A stretch of DNA of 30,438 nucleotides, taken from assembly GCA_900551995.1 (NCBI GenBank), contig URXW01000022.1, positions 1-30,438 on the forward strand, in the 5' to 3' direction. The stretch is from an uncultured Eubacteriales bacterium (lineage in GTDB: Bacteria; Bacillota; Clostridia; Oscillospirales; Oscillospiraceae). This document shows, in pieces, positions 30,285 through 30,438 of the stretch. The notes beneath the pieces are model-generated. The model made no database searches and was not told where the DNA came from. It saw nothing but the letters and a program-made list of their open reading frames with translations. Made by a program: the position numbers and the translations under genes. Every line of letters begins with the position of its first letter. Within the stretch, counting starts at the first letter, position 1.

Positions 30285-30314
30285 TTGACAGCAGGGGTTA
30301 AGTCGGGGTATAAT
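30285..30314 (+). promoter_or_regulatory. Promoter of the last gene
   Basis: Perfect TTGACA (30285-30290), 18 bp, perfect TATAAT (30309-30314), about 25 bp before the next start codon. Confidence 0.8.
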
Positions 30315-30339
30315 ATCCCTGAAAGACGAGGTGACAGAC

Positions 30340-30438
30340 ATGGATAACAGGGAGCAGCTAAGGCGCATCACGGAACTGACCGGGCAGATCGCCGGACTGC
30401 CGAAGGGGTATCTTTCCAAAAAAACCATCGGCGGAAAG
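30340..30438 (+). CDS. Start of an unknown mobile-element protein (cut by window edge)
   Basis: 33 codons are visible, starting MDNREQLRRITELTGQIAGL and reaching PKGYLSKKTIGGK at the edge. ATG at 30340 follows GAGGTG. The pattern 'L-P-K/Q-G-Y-x-S-K-K-x-I-x-G-K' is one I associate with small DUF6788-type proteins common on phages and integrative elements, but the visible part is too short to be sure. Confidence 0.5.
   Translation, partial: MDNREQLRRITELTGQIAGLPKGYLSKKTIGGK

Overview
The window looks like a piece of chromosome from a GC-rich, anaerobic, low-GC-phylum gut bacterium (Clostridia, probably Oscillospiraceae). The evidence is the gene set and the style of its signals. The genes include an iron-sulfur serine dehydratase pair, QueH, a potassium-dependent membrane pyrophosphatase, PgcA-type phosphoglucomutase, WalJ, RlmH and a BioY transporter. 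The signals are strong AGGAGG ribosome binding sites, frequent GTG/TTG starts, consensus SigA-type promoters and many strong hairpin terminators. About the first 25.2 kb is host backbone; from about 25.2 kb the base composition becomes AT-richer and the genes are those of a mobile element.

Layout. 1-2.9 kb: a cut metallo-hydrolase gene, a paired short-chain chromate-type transporter, a biotin ligase without a DNA-binding domain, and a divergent bioY. 2.9-4.6 kb: a uracil permease behind a leader that looks like a UTP-sensing attenuator (U-rich 27-codon leader peptide whose stop lies in an intrinsic terminator). 4.65-9.9 kb: a four-gene, overlapping operon for signalling: a PAS-like/GGDEF/REC/HD-GYP protein, a substrate-binding lipoprotein, a hybrid histidine kinase and a stand-alone Hpt protein. 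It is followed at 9.98-10.12 kb by a c-di-GMP-I riboswitch with its own promoter and terminator but no downstream gene on its strand. 10.2-11.6 kb: a DEDDh exonuclease and a small unknown gene. 11.9-13.7 kb: an FrhB-type Fe-S protein and queH. 13.8-15.7 kb: sdaAB-sdaAA-cupin. 16.1-19.4 kb: walJ-rlmH-DUF2007-pgcA on the minus strand. 19.5-21 kb: murA. 21.2-22.3 kb: an isolated phage-type holin/endolysin pair. 22.8-25 kb: hppA. 25.1-30.4 kb: a tRNA-Ser 3' fragment (attachment site), a 5'-truncated tyrosine recombinase, two full-length tyrosine recombinases and a small coiled-coil protein (Tn554-like arrangement), a C-terminal fragment of a cytosine DNA methyltransferase, and the start of a further gene.

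The most unusual structure is a non-coding repeat of about 220 bp present twice (11.64-11.86 kb and 15.81-16.03 kb, about 96% identical by eye). Each copy is bracketed by two identical perfect hairpins, but the hairpin is completely different in the two copies (28 bp versus 37 bp). This suggests a small mobile element that duplicates an entire stem-loop target when it inserts, or an RNA element with hairpin boundaries. Internal base changes between the copies are compensatory, which supports a conserved folded structure.

All calls come from reading the sequence; family names are from motif recognition, not from a search.
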